Positions 29,819-38,633 of a DNA stretch of 63,410 bases are shown here, one piece after another. Source of the stretch: Furfurilactobacillus milii (GTDB lineage: Bacteria; Bacillota; Bacilli; Lactobacillales; Lactobacillaceae); contig NZ_WEZT01000005.1 in the NCBI RefSeq assembly GCF_009863985.1, positions 389,485-452,894 on the forward strand, in the 5' to 3' direction. The position numbers were made by a program, and so were the translations under genes. The notes beneath the pieces were generated by a model. It did not search any database and was not told the DNA's origin. It saw only the letters and a program-made list of their open reading frames with translations. The first letter of the stretch is position 1, and each line of letters starts with the position of its first letter.

Positions 29819-29983
29819 AGCTGTAGCATAAGTCTGATTTGAGAACAAGCATTAACGCAAAACTGACCCATTCCCGAACTTGGGAATGGGTCAGTTTTGG
29901 CTTAAGTGGAATCCTCAGGACTTTGGAGCGCGATACTGCTCACATTATTCGTCCCAAATAAACTTATGTCGCAACCTCTTTTG
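29819..29983 (+). repeat. Interspersed structured repeat, family 1, copy B
   Basis: About 165 bases matching copy A (12195-12356) end to end. The central 16-bp stem (29859-29874 with 29883-29898) is perfect and differs from copy A at two base pairs, both compensated on the other arm. It lies between trmB and the PTS gene, and the hairpin may end trmB transcripts. Confidence 0.8.
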
Positions 29984-30004
29984 ATTTCTAATTCGACTAA
30001 GTGG

Positions 30005-30670
30005 TTACTTAGCCTTGTCCGGCATTTCAACAACGAGTCGATAAATGGGTTGACCTTTTGCTGAAAATTTTTGTTCGTACTCTGTCTCAATGTTTTCCAG
30101 CTTACCATCACTAGCCGCAATGTCTGCATGTAGATCCAATGAAACTTCAGTTAGTCGCAACCCAAATGTCGTCATGCTCATGAGTGAATACTCAAATAGA
30201 TGGCGATTGTCTGTTTTAAATTGAATCTTACCATTGTCACGCAGAACCGCCTGATAGCTGGCCAGAAAAGTCTTGTACGTCAAGCGCCGCTTTTCATGTC
30301 GAGTCTTCGGCCATGGATCAGAAAAGTTTAAGTAGAGTTGATCAACTTCACCTGGCTCAAAGAAAGTTTCAACACCGTCACCGTCTGCCAAAACCCACTG
30401 TAAATTATCTAACGCTTCTGGCAAAGACGTTTTTAAGGCTGCTGCCAAGACTGACTTTTGTAATTCAATACCGACAAAATCAATTTCCGGATGGGCTTTT
30501 GCCATACCAATCAGAAACTGACCCTTACCGGTGCCAATCTCTACTTGTAGCGGCTGTTGCTGTTTAAAACGATCTTGCCAATGACCTCGGTGAGCAGCAG
30601 GATCTAATACAATGGCTGCAGGGTTTTCAGCAATAAGATCGTCCGCCCATGGTTTGTTTCTTACTCGCAT
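30005..30670 (-). CDS. trmB: tRNA (guanine-N7-)-methyltransferase
   Basis: Methylates N7 of G46 in the tRNA variable loop with S-adenosylmethionine. It is 221 residues, with the SAM site VEIGTGKGQFLIGMA, the DFVGIELQKSVL strand, and the signature NFSDPWPKTRHEKRRL. The C-terminal TEYEQKFSAKGQPIYRL motif is complete. AAGGAG precedes the start. Confidence 0.97.
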   Translation of the reverse strand: MRVRNKPWADDLIAENPAAIVLDPAAHRGHWQDRFKQQQPLQVEIGTGKGQFLIGMAKAHPEIDFVGIELQKSVLAAALKTSLPEALDNLQWVLADGDGVETFFEPGEVDQLYLNFSDPWPKTRHEKRRLTYKTFLASYQAVLRDNGKIQFKTDNRHLFEYSLMSMTTFGLRLTEVSLDLHADIAASDGKLENIETEYEQKFSAKGQPIYRLVVEMPDKAK

Positions 30671-30815
30671 ATAAAAGGTTCTCCTTGTACTGTTTTTAAC
30701 AAGTTATGTGATTTTCAGATAATGAGTTGATTGTTGAGCATACCAAACTGTTCAGCATTTCGCATTGTGAATGGCGCTTTGAGTCCAGTTTTTATACTTT
30801 ATCAGTAGTTTAAGC

Positions 30816-32036
30816 CTAGCTTTTTCTCAACCGCCAACCGCTATACCAGCCAATAAAGATAATCAATTCAGCCGCCATCGCAACGACATCAATCAGAAGC
30901 CGTAGCCATGACCAGTTGACCGCAACATCAACGATGACAAACAAAACGGCGCAAATTGTCAAAACGTCAGTTAAAACTGTTTTGAAAGCCGACAACTGTT
31001 GTCCCTTAGTAACTGGAAACAGATGAGTAAATACCTTTCCCTCATACTCGCGATAGAAAGGTAACAATTGAAAACCAATCAAATAGATTGCTAGCAGCAT
31101 CACAACAAGGCTGGCCCATTGATTAGTCAAAAAGATTAAGATGATCATTCCCATAACTGTCAATCGTGTGATGAGTCCAAACGTATCGCTATCACGGCCA
31201 AGCCCTCGCGTAAATAGGAACAAATACGGATTGGTCGAATGACCGATAACGAGCTTCCACAATGGGTCTAAATAACGTCGTCTTCTAACCGTTGCTTTAA
31301 CCTGTGGAACATCTGTAAATAGGTTAAAGAAACGATACAAAACCATCATGCGTCCATTTTCATTTGTAATTAGCGACTGCCAAGCCAACTGACCATTGTG
31401 CCAACGCTTTCCAAGACCAGCAATTGAGGCACTCAAAACTAGTAAAGCTGCGATCAAACCAACCCAGACAGACACAAACAAACTGAGGCCGAAAATAACA
31501 ATTGCGCCCAACCAGTTCACCAATCGAACTTGGCCAATCGAATGCTTTACCTGTTGAACGCCTTGCTGTAGCTGCCAATTCATCCATGCTGCCTTAGTAA
31601 TTAACTGAGTCATAATAAGGATAGCCGCTTCAAGCAACGTCATCTGGTCGCCACGAGCTAAAAATGGTAATAAAACCACGCCAACCGCAATTTGAATGAA
31701 ACTTGCCATTAACAAACTATAATTGCGGGCATGCTTTAAATACTGATGAAGAGTTGTTTCTGCGGGCAGCAAAAAGACAGCGTCAGCAGGTTCCAACAAG
31801 GTTGCTAATCTTCCCATTTGTAGTGTAATAACTAAGATCAGCATCGTTAACCATGGTCCCCACCAGACACCTAATGTTAACGTTTTTAATTCATTCTGGT
31901 AGGCAAATCCCAACGCGCCAAAGAAGAAAAATAACGCAATAACAAAGTGATCGGTAAAGACAAGCCGTAAATATTTCAATAACTGGCCGGCATGGCGTGA
32001 TAAACGTTGGGAAAACAGTTTCTGCAAATCAGTCAT
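30816..32036 (-). CDS. ecsB: ABC transporter permease EcsB
   Basis: Membrane partner of EcsA, 406 residues with about eight hydrophobic segments. In Bacillus and staphylococci EcsAB affects protein secretion and competence, and in lactobacilli it may export peptides. The start at 32036 (MTDLQKLFSQRL) lies inside the last codons of ecsA (8-base overlap), which shows translational coupling. No terminator is visible behind it before trmB. Confidence 0.9.
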   Translation of the reverse strand: MTDLQKLFSQRLSRHAGQLLKYLRLVFTDHFVIALFFFFGALGFAYQNELKTLTLGVWWGPWLTMLILVITLQMGRLATLLEPADAVFLLPAETTLHQYLKHARNYSLLMASFIQIAVGVVLLPFLARGDQMTLLEAAILIMTQLITKAAWMNWQLQQGVQQVKHSIGQVRLVNWLGAIVIFGLSLFVSVWVGLIAALLVLSASIAGLGKRWHNGQLAWQSLITNENGRMMVLYRFFNLFTDVPQVKATVRRRRYLDPLWKLVIGHSTNPYLFLFTRGLGRDSDTFGLITRLTVMGMIILIFLTNQWASLVVMLLAIYLIGFQLLPFYREYEGKVFTHLFPVTKGQQLSAFKTVLTDVLTICAVLFVIVDVAVNWSWLRLLIDVVAMAAELIIFIGWYSGWRLRKS

Positions 32037-32766
32037 TACGTTCACCATTTGCAAGTGCCAAATAAATATCATCCAGAGAATCACCTACGTCTGGGAAAGC
32101 GGCCCTTAACTGATCTAACGTCCCAGAAACCTTCACTTCGCCCTGGTTTAGCAAGATGAATCGGTCACAATATTTTTCAGCGTTTGCAAGCACATGTGTC
32201 GACATGAGAACGGCTGCCCCACGGCCACGTGCTTCCTCAATCAATTGAAGCAAGTCATGCACAGCAACCGGATCTAAGCCTAAAAACGGTTCGTCAATAA
32301 TAAAAACTTTCGCATTGGTCATAAATGCATTCACAATCATAACCTTTTGTCTCATTCCCTTAGAAAAATTGGCAGGAAACCAGTTCAACTTGTTATCTAA
32401 ACGGAATGTCTTTAATAATTCATGTGCCCGAATCCACGTTTTCTCGACATCTAAACCATAAGCCATCATGGTCAACGTGAGTGTTTCTTGAAGGGTTAGC
32501 TCATCGTATAACACTGGTAATTCTGGAATATACGCAATTTGCTGTTTGTACGCAGACGGATCCGTTTTGAGGTCCACCCCGCCTAATTGGATATGTCCTC
32601 GAATTGGTGTTAACAAACCAATAATATGATTAATCGTCGTCGACTTGCCGGCCCCGTTTAAACCAATGAGGCCGACCACTTCGCCGTCTGCAACGGAAAA
32701 ACTGACATCTTTTAGTACTGGAACCTGCGAATAACCGCCCACTAAATGTTCAACTTCAATTCCCAT
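32029..32766 (-). CDS. ecsA: ABC transporter ATP-binding protein EcsA
   Basis: A 245-residue ATPase with Walker A GLNGAGKST, Q-loop region YIPELPVLYDEL, signature FSKGMRQKVMIV, Walker B FIIDEPFLGLDP and switch histidine STHVLANAE. It energises EcsB. The gene is divergent from hit, the same arrangement as ecsA-hit in Bacillus. Confidence 0.93.
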   Translation of the reverse strand: MGIEVEHLVGGYSQVPVLKDVSFSVADGEVVGLIGLNGAGKSTTINHIIGLLTPIRGHIQLGGVDLKTDPSAYKQQIAYIPELPVLYDELTLQETLTLTMMAYGLDVEKTWIRAHELLKTFRLDNKLNWFPANFSKGMRQKVMIVNAFMTNAKVFIIDEPFLGLDPVAVHDLLQLIEEARGRGAAVLMSTHVLANAEKYCDRFILLNQGEVKVSGTLDQLRAAFPDVGDSLDDIYLALANGERND

Positions 32767-33023
32767 AGTTATATCCTTTCAATTATTTTATCTACATTCA
32801 TATTATTTTGTTATTCTGTTCCGATCATCGTGCCATATTTAGACTAGGTCTCGGCGCAAATAAACGTTAACCTGTTACAACACTATTTTCATTAGTATTG
32901 GTGCTTACATTTAAAAATGCTGTCCCTGATTATAGCATATATCCCCCTCAAAAACGGATTGCGTGGTGCAAGTGATTAACACACTTACGTCTCACAATCC
33001 TTTCCGCAGTCAAGACAGATGTG

Positions 33024-33109
33024 TATAATCAAGATAAGTGAAAAGATGTATAGGTGCATATGGGTTAAATCACGAATCGTTAAATCAAACGAAACGTGTG
33101 CACCTATAC
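33024..33109 (+). promoter_or_regulatory. hit promoter and long-range inverted repeat in leader
   Basis: A TATAAT at 33024-33029 precedes the gene. The leader holds perfect 11-base arms, GTATAGGTGCA (33048-33058) and TGCACCTATAC (33099-33109), 40 bases apart. The second arm ends ten bases before the GAGGAGG ribosome binding site. The rest of the 364-base ecsA-hit gap shows only AT-rich divergent promoter sequence. Confidence 0.5.
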
Positions 33110-33129
33110 GTAAATGAGGAGGAACTGTA

Positions 33130-33564
33130 ATGCTAGACGATAACTGCATTTTTTGTAAGATTATTAAAGGCGAAATTCCAAGCTACACGGTATATGAAGA
33201 TGACGAAGTTAAAGCGTTTTTAGATATCTCACAAGGCACGCCAGGCCACACTTTGGTCATTCCTAAGACACACGTACCAGATATCTTTGCTTATGACGAA
33301 GATTTGGCACAACGTGTGTTTGCCAGGATTCCTAAAATCGCCCGTGCTGTCCGTGCATCAAACCCTAATATTGTTGCCATGAACATTGTCAACAACAACG
33401 GCAAGGTCGCTTATCAGTCTGTGTTCCACTCACACTTTCACATTGTTCCTCGCTATAGCGATGACGATGATTTCAAAATGATTTTTAAAGATAACAGTGA
33501 TAACTATGATGATGCGGCCTACCGCAAAATTCAGCAAGACATCATGGCACATATGGGGGCGTAA
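33130..33564 (+). CDS. hit: HIT-family hydrolase
   Basis: Small nucleotide hydrolase of the HINT branch, 144 residues. The N-terminal zinc-type cysteine pair CIFCKII is present, as are the IKGEIPSYTVYEDDEVKAFL motif and the catalytic histidine triad HSHFHIVPR. HINT proteins hydrolyse adenosine phosphoramidates. A strong GAGGAGG precedes the ATG. It heads a short plus-strand operon with the coiled-coil gene downstream. Confidence 0.95.
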   Translation: MLDDNCIFCKIIKGEIPSYTVYEDDEVKAFLDISQGTPGHTLVIPKTHVPDIFAYDEDLAQRVFARIPKIARAVRASNPNIVAMNIVNNNGKVAYQSVFHSHFHIVPRYSDDDDFKMIFKDNSDNYDDAAYRKIQQDIMAHMGA

Positions 33565-33567
33565 TCC

Positions 33568-33828
33568 ATGTTTGCTAAACTAACTGCGCCCATTCGAGAA
33601 CTCGTTGCTTCAGTTCAAGGCTTCACCACCGCACTACATCGCTTGCAAAATAGTGTTTCGCAATTGTCTGAATCAACAGCTAAAGCACAAGAAACGGTTA
33701 ATGATATTCAGAAATCCGTTGAACAATTTCAGTTTAAAACAGCAGCTCATGAAAAAGTCATTCAAGAAAACTTGGACAAGTTGAATGATGACTTAGCTGC
33801 CATTAATCGTCACAAGGATAAAAAATAA
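33568..33828 (+). CDS. Small coiled-coil protein, YtxH-like position
   Basis: An 86-residue protein that looks like one long helix: repeated hydrophobic heptads through QNSVSQLSESTAKAQETV and ENLDKLNDDLAAINRH, with no clear membrane segment. It follows hit by three bases, where Bacillus has the YtxH-type gene yhaH, so it may be a distant counterpart. No enzymatic motif is visible. Function unknown. Confidence 0.75.
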   Translation: MFAKLTAPIRELVASVQGFTTALHRLQNSVSQLSESTAKAQETVNDIQKSVEQFQFKTAAHEKVIQENLDKLNDDLAAINRHKDKK

Positions 33829-33838
33829 TGTTGTTTAC

Positions 33839-33880
33839 ATGCACTGATGCCTGCTATCTAGGCCTTAGTGCATTTTTTAT
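33839..33880 (+). terminator. Terminator of the hit operon
   Basis: ATGCACT pairs with AGTGCAT and GCCT with AGGC inside, followed by six T. Confidence 0.85.
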
Positions 33881-34033
33881 TCAGTAGCTTAACGGTACCT
33901 TAACGCAAGTAAAAGTTTCCGTTAAGGCGGCAGCTTGTTTCTACATCGGCATTAATCTATGTTAATATAGCCTTTGTACGTTTCGCCATGTTGACATGGC
34001 AAACAAAAATCGAAATGGATGTGAATATTTTTT

Positions 34034-34945
34034 ATGAAAAAATGGCTTCTTGTTCCAGCTGGTTTAATGATGGCCTTTTCACTTGCTGCGTGTGGAAACA
34101 AAACTGTGGCAACGACCAATGGTGGTAAAATCACCCAGGACCAATACTACTCAAGTATGAAGACCACTAGTCAGGGTAAGCAAGTCCTGCAACAAATGAT
34201 CATCAAAAAAGTGCTTGAAAAGAATTACGGTAGCAAGGTTTCAAGCAGTAAAGTCAACAAGCAATATGACACGGTTAAGAAACAGTACGGTTCTAGCTTC
34301 AACAGCATGTTGACCCAACAAGGGATGACAGCTTCCAGCTTGAAAGACACCCTTCGCATGAACCTGTTACTAAAAGAGGCCGTGAAAAACGACGTCAAGA
34401 TTACTAACTCTGACTTGAAGAAACAGTTCAAGAGTTGGGAACCTAAAGTTTCAACGGCCGTTATCCTAACTAGCAAGAAAGCCACTGCCACCAAAGCCAT
34501 TGATGAATTAAACTCTGGTACTTCATTTGCTAAAGTCGCTAAGAAATATTCAGACGACACGAGTACCAAAAATAAAGGTGGAAAAGTGCCAACGTTTGAT
34601 AATGCCACCTCTTCAGTTGATGACAGTATTAAAACAGCTGCCTTCAAATTGAACAATGGTGAATATACGAAGACTCCTGTGACAGACACTAACTCACAAA
34701 CTGGAACAAAGAGTTACTACGTTATTAAGATGTTGAACAAGCCTTCTAAGGGTACTTGGACACAACACAAACAAGATCTTAAGGAACAAATTTGGAACCA
34801 AGACATGGACACCAGCAACGGTGGTACTGTCCTTCAATCCGTTATTGCTAAGGAATTGAAGAAAGGTAACGTTAACATTAAGGACAATGACTTGAAGAAT
34901 GTGCTTTCACAGTACACTTCAACCTCATCATCTTCTGCAAACTAA
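34034..34945 (+). CDS. prsA: Foldase lipoprotein PrsA
   Basis: Extracellular lipid-anchored chaperone that helps exported proteins fold. It is 303 residues, with signal peptide MKKWLLVPAGLMMAFSLAAC ending in the lipobox LAAC-G. An N-terminal chaperone region (KITQDQYYSSMK), a parvulin-type domain (VSTAVILTSKKATA...FAKVAKKYSDDTSTKNKGG) and a helical C-terminus follow. The parvulin core is divergent, as in other lactobacillar PrsA, so isomerase activity is doubtful. The ribosome binding site is weak. It ends at a long bidirectional hairpin. Confidence 0.94.
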   Translation: MKKWLLVPAGLMMAFSLAACGNKTVATTNGGKITQDQYYSSMKTTSQGKQVLQQMIIKKVLEKNYGSKVSSSKVNKQYDTVKKQYGSSFNSMLTQQGMTASSLKDTLRMNLLLKEAVKNDVKITNSDLKKQFKSWEPKVSTAVILTSKKATATKAIDELNSGTSFAKVAKKYSDDTSTKNKGGKVPTFDNATSSVDDSIKTAAFKLNNGEYTKTPVTDTNSQTGTKSYYVIKMLNKPSKGTWTQHKQDLKEQIWNQDMDTSNGGTVLQSVIAKELKKGNVNIKDNDLKNVLSQYTSTSSSSAN

Positions 34946-34970
34946 GCAATTAGGTCATTGAATTAGTTTA

Positions 34971-35018
34971 TGCACGATAAAAGGCAACCTCATTTATGGG
35001 GTTGCCTTTTATCGTGCA
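34971..35018. terminator. Bidirectional terminator between prsA and yhaM
   Basis: A stem of about 18 bp reads TGCACGATAAAAGGCAACC against its complement, with T-runs embedded on both sides. It lies between convergent genes. Confidence 0.85.
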
Positions 35019-35084
35019 TTGAAGTTTGCCACCGAATGAAGCATGGCTCATGCTGAACACGTTTTAATGTTCAATAACGAATCA

Positions 35085-36059
35085 CTAATCATCCTCTGAC
35101 TGATTAGCTTTGGATGCTGTTGGTCGGTAAAAATTACGGCCATCTAACCCAAAAATTCGTTCAGAGAAATCACCAGGTTCAGTATGTTCAACTGCCGTGG
35201 TCATCATTTGAATCGAAGCATCCAGTTCATCCAAATCATGGAGAACTTCTGCTTCTAGCAAATGTGGCCGCACTGGCGAACCGTATTCCAATAAACCATG
35301 ATGCGCCAGAATCATGTGCCGCAGCAACAGCATCTCCTCACTTTCGGGATCAAAGTGCAATTCTTGACAGACATTCACAATTTCTTCATCAATCAGGACA
35401 ATATGGCCAATTAAATTGCCAGCCAATGTATAGGTTGTTGAAATTGGCCCCGACAATTCAATGGTTTTGCCCAAATCATGTAGAAGCGCTCCGGAGTACA
35501 GCAATGAACGATCAATATTTGGATGCAGATCGGCAACAGTCTTGGCCAGTCTCACAATTGAAATCGTGTGATAAGCTAACCCACCTGCAAATGCATGATG
35601 GTTTTTCTTGGCAGCCGGAAAATTATAGAAATCATCTGCATGGCGCTGAAGCAAAGTTCGAACTACCCGATTCCATGTTGGCTCAGTGATTTCAAAAATA
35701 ATGTTTGAGACAGACTCTTCCATTTCAGCCCGCGTCATCGGCCCGTGGGCGACGTACTGAGACGGATCATTGGGTTCACTGGTATTAGCCAACCGCAGAT
35801 TCATAATTTTGAGTTGCGGATTTCCCTGATAAAGTTCTTTCTTGCCTCTAACCAAGACCACTTTTCCCGGTTCAAACGTAGCAATATCTTGATCCGTTGC
35901 ATCCCAAAAATTACCGGACAATTCGCCAGAAGGATCCTCAAACGTCATCCGAATAAATTGCTTTCCGTTTTTAGCCGTTCTTACGTCTGCCCCTTTCAGT
36001 AACAAGAACAAATCAAATTGTTCATCTACTTGAAATGACAGCAATTGTTTTTCCGCCAT
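35085..36059 (-). CDS. yhaM: 3'-5' exoribonuclease YhaM
   Basis: A 324-residue protein with an N-terminal OB fold (FIRMTFEDPSGELSGNFWD) and a C-terminal HD domain (HHAFAGGLAYHTISIV, LLHDLGKTIEL, HMILAHHGLLEYGSP). YhaM degrades RNA from the 3' end in Bacillus. The ATG at 36059 has AAGGAG at proper distance. It is the last gene of the yhaO-yhaN-yhaM run, with 55 bases to yhaN. Confidence 0.94.
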   Translation of the reverse strand: MAEKQLLSFQVDEQFDLFLLLKGADVRTAKNGKQFIRMTFEDPSGELSGNFWDATDQDIATFEPGKVVLVRGKKELYQGNPQLKIMNLRLANTSEPNDPSQYVAHGPMTRAEMEESVSNIIFEITEPTWNRVVRTLLQRHADDFYNFPAAKKNHHAFAGGLAYHTISIVRLAKTVADLHPNIDRSLLYSGALLHDLGKTIELSGPISTTYTLAGNLIGHIVLIDEEIVNVCQELHFDPESEEMLLLRHMILAHHGLLEYGSPVRPHLLEAEVLHDLDELDASIQMMTTAVEHTEPGDFSERIFGLDGRNFYRPTASKANQSEDD

Positions 36060-36119
36060 GTCCACGACTCCTTACGTTTATTTTTGTCTCTCCGAAACCA
36101 ACACTAACTTATGCAGTCG

Positions 36120-38630
36120 CTAAAGCTCAGTAATCTGATTGTCGTCAAACGTAGTTAGTGCCCCTGCATCCGCGGTAAAGTAAATTACCTGAACCTGTTG
36201 AGCGAGCTCTTTCATCAAGTTAAACATTGCCTGTTTACGATGACGATCAAAGTCAACGAACGCATCATCAATAATCAACGGCATTGCAGTCCTGTCGGCC
36301 ATGACACTGGCAAAGCCAAGTCGAAGCGCGATATAGAGTTGCTCGGTCGTACCACGAGATAATTCAGTAACGTCGAAAACTGTTCCTTGAGACGTCGTCA
36401 CTGTTAACGCCTCGTTAATAAACTCAATCTTAGTATAGTGCGCCAGTGTTAACGTCGCAAAATATGTTTGCGCGCGCTCTACAATTGCTGGCAAACGGTC
36501 AGCAGACGCAGCATTAAGTGCCCCATCAATCCACTGTGCGCTTAGCCGGTCAACCAACCATTGTTGCGCGGTTTCAACTAGCTGAGTTTCCATGTTTGCC
36601 AAACGTTGTCGGAGCATTGGCATGGTGTCATCTTCACTCTGACGAGCAAACAGCGCCTGTTGATTTGCAATGTCTTCTTGCACCTGATCACGTTGCTCAA
36701 TATCGCTTTGTAAATCTGCTGTCACTTCCGCCTGGCGTTGGTCAACGGCTGATAGATCCTGATATGAAGTTAGTTTGGCTAGCCACTCCGGTGTCAACTG
36801 ATTACCAAGTGCACGACGTTCCGCTGTTTGATCAGCTAACTGAAGTTGCTGTTGATATAGATTTTCAAAATCATTTGGCGTTTGTATATGATAACGTTGC
36901 ATCACTTGTTGTAACGATGTCGTTACCTCACTTAATTTGGACTGTAAGTCACTATTTTCACGGATAAGTTGCAAGCGCTGCTGTGATTGTCCCTGCACAG
37001 TTGCGACGGCTAGTTCCTTTTCCGATGTATACTGTCGTGCCTTTAATAACGCATCTGCTGCTGACAAATTCGTTAACGGCAATTGTGTCTCAGCAAATTG
37101 ATAGCCTTCAAAGAAGTGATTGATATCAGCATTCAACTGTTGAATTCTACTTTTTAATGAATCAATTTGATCCGTTAACTGATTTAATCGTTGAATGTCC
37201 GGTTGTAAGGCTAACCATGTGTCCACCGGAAATCCGGCCATGTGATGTTGCTGGGTTAACTCGGATATGCTACTTTCTTTTGTTGCCGCCGTTCCATGAG
37301 CCTGTTGAGCCCGAAACCAGTCCAAAACATTGAACCAGCCACCAGCCAAGCCAGCGATACCCAAAAGGACAAACACCCATTTCACACCGCTACTCATTAT
37401 CAGTCCAAGCAACAAAAGGACAAGACCGACGCCCATCATTAACCACTGTTCACGCGTCTTTGAACCATTTGTGGCCCGTTGCTGTCCAGCTTGAGTAAGT
37501 CGACTAACTTGCTCATATTCCGAATCATTTAGTGGTGTCGGCCACGGCGCATTAAATCGATGCTTTGCCACGATTTGATCCCGTTCATCACTTTGCTCAG
37601 CAACTTGCTGTCGACTATACTGACGTTCATGAATTGCCGTTTCAATCTGATCAAACGACGCAGCCTGCGACTTAAAGGCACTTTGATGATCAATATAGAA
37701 TTGAACGTCGTGAGGCGTTTCTGCCGTCTGTTCCTTTAGTTGAGCCACCTGACGGACTGACGTTTGCATCAACTGTTCACGCTGTGTTTGCAGTTTTAAA
37801 AAGTCAGCATAATCTTCTGCCGTAATCAGTTTTTCATTCACGTCAGGCAGACCATCTGACATGTCCCGGTACTTTTCAAAGACCGGCCACAACTGCTTAA
37901 TTCTTGCTAACTCGTCCCGCTTACTCGTTAATTCTTTAATGTGATCACCAAGTTGAGCAATCCTCTGTTTACCAGATAAAATGTCGTGTTGACGTTTGAC
38001 AAAATCGGGATAGCTCGCTTCTGCCGCTTTAAGTTGCGCCTGCAAATCATGATAAGCTGTTAACTGTTGATTTAAGGCTGGCTTTTGACCTCTAGGACGG
38101 TATAAATCGTCTGCGTCTTTATCAAATTGCTCAGCCAGCTCAATCCACGATGTACTTCCGACTGCCCCAACACGTTGAACATTTGCCATCAACTCGGGTT
38201 GCGTCACCGTGGTCAAGAGTTGTAACCCACTCAGGTCAAAGTTAAACGTAGCATCGTTCAATGTTCGATCAACCGGTCCTAACAATTGGTCCAACAGCTC
38301 GGGTGGCATTACTTGGTTAGTGGTCAAATTTGTCAGCTGAATGTCGCCACCATTCTTACCCGAAGTACGGCGTAGCCGATATTGTGTCTGCTGGGCATCA
38401 TCCATCGTAAACGTCAAGCTACCACCATAGCCGGCGCCCGTTTTCGGTAAGTATTGTTCAGCCGGATGTTTGGCCGTCGCGAAGCCGAATAACACACTGC
38501 TAACGAACTTTTGAATCGTTGTCTTTCCTGCTTCGTTTTCGCCATAAAAAACTTGTAGCTGCGGATTGATCGGAAAAGTTTTGTTTTGCCATTTACCGAA
38601 ACCGTCGATATTGATTTCTGTAATATTCAT
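36120..38630 (-). CDS. yhaN: SbcC/Rad50-like ATPase YhaN
   Basis: An 836-residue ATPase. Walker A lies near the start (VFYGENEAGKTTIQKF). A long coiled-coil middle carries two hydrophobic stretches around residues 400-430 (WLMMGVGLVLLLLGLIMSS and WVFVLLGIAGLAGGWF), so unlike SbcC it is probably membrane-attached. The C-terminal half has the signature ELSRGTTEQLYIALRL and Walker B PLIIDDAFVDFD. It pairs with the nuclease YhaO encoded just upstream, separated by three bases. A role in DNA end handling is inferred from the SbcCD similarity. Confidence 0.9.
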   Translation of the reverse strand: MNITEINIDGFGKWQNKTFPINPQLQVFYGENEAGKTTIQKFVSSVLFGFATAKHPAEQYLPKTGAGYGGSLTFTMDDAQQTQYRLRRTSGKNGGDIQLTNLTTNQVMPPELLDQLLGPVDRTLNDATFNFDLSGLQLLTTVTQPELMANVQRVGAVGSTSWIELAEQFDKDADDLYRPRGQKPALNQQLTAYHDLQAQLKAAEASYPDFVKRQHDILSGKQRIAQLGDHIKELTSKRDELARIKQLWPVFEKYRDMSDGLPDVNEKLITAEDYADFLKLQTQREQLMQTSVRQVAQLKEQTAETPHDVQFYIDHQSAFKSQAASFDQIETAIHERQYSRQQVAEQSDERDQIVAKHRFNAPWPTPLNDSEYEQVSRLTQAGQQRATNGSKTREQWLMMGVGLVLLLLGLIMSSGVKWVFVLLGIAGLAGGWFNVLDWFRAQQAHGTAATKESSISELTQQHHMAGFPVDTWLALQPDIQRLNQLTDQIDSLKSRIQQLNADINHFFEGYQFAETQLPLTNLSAADALLKARQYTSEKELAVATVQGQSQQRLQLIRENSDLQSKLSEVTTSLQQVMQRYHIQTPNDFENLYQQQLQLADQTAERRALGNQLTPEWLAKLTSYQDLSAVDQRQAEVTADLQSDIEQRDQVQEDIANQQALFARQSEDDTMPMLRQRLANMETQLVETAQQWLVDRLSAQWIDGALNAASADRLPAIVERAQTYFATLTLAHYTKIEFINEALTVTTSQGTVFDVTELSRGTTEQLYIALRLGFASVMADRTAMPLIIDDAFVDFDRHRKQAMFNLMKELAQQVQVIYFTADAGALTTFDDNQITEL

Positions 38631-38633
38631 CGA

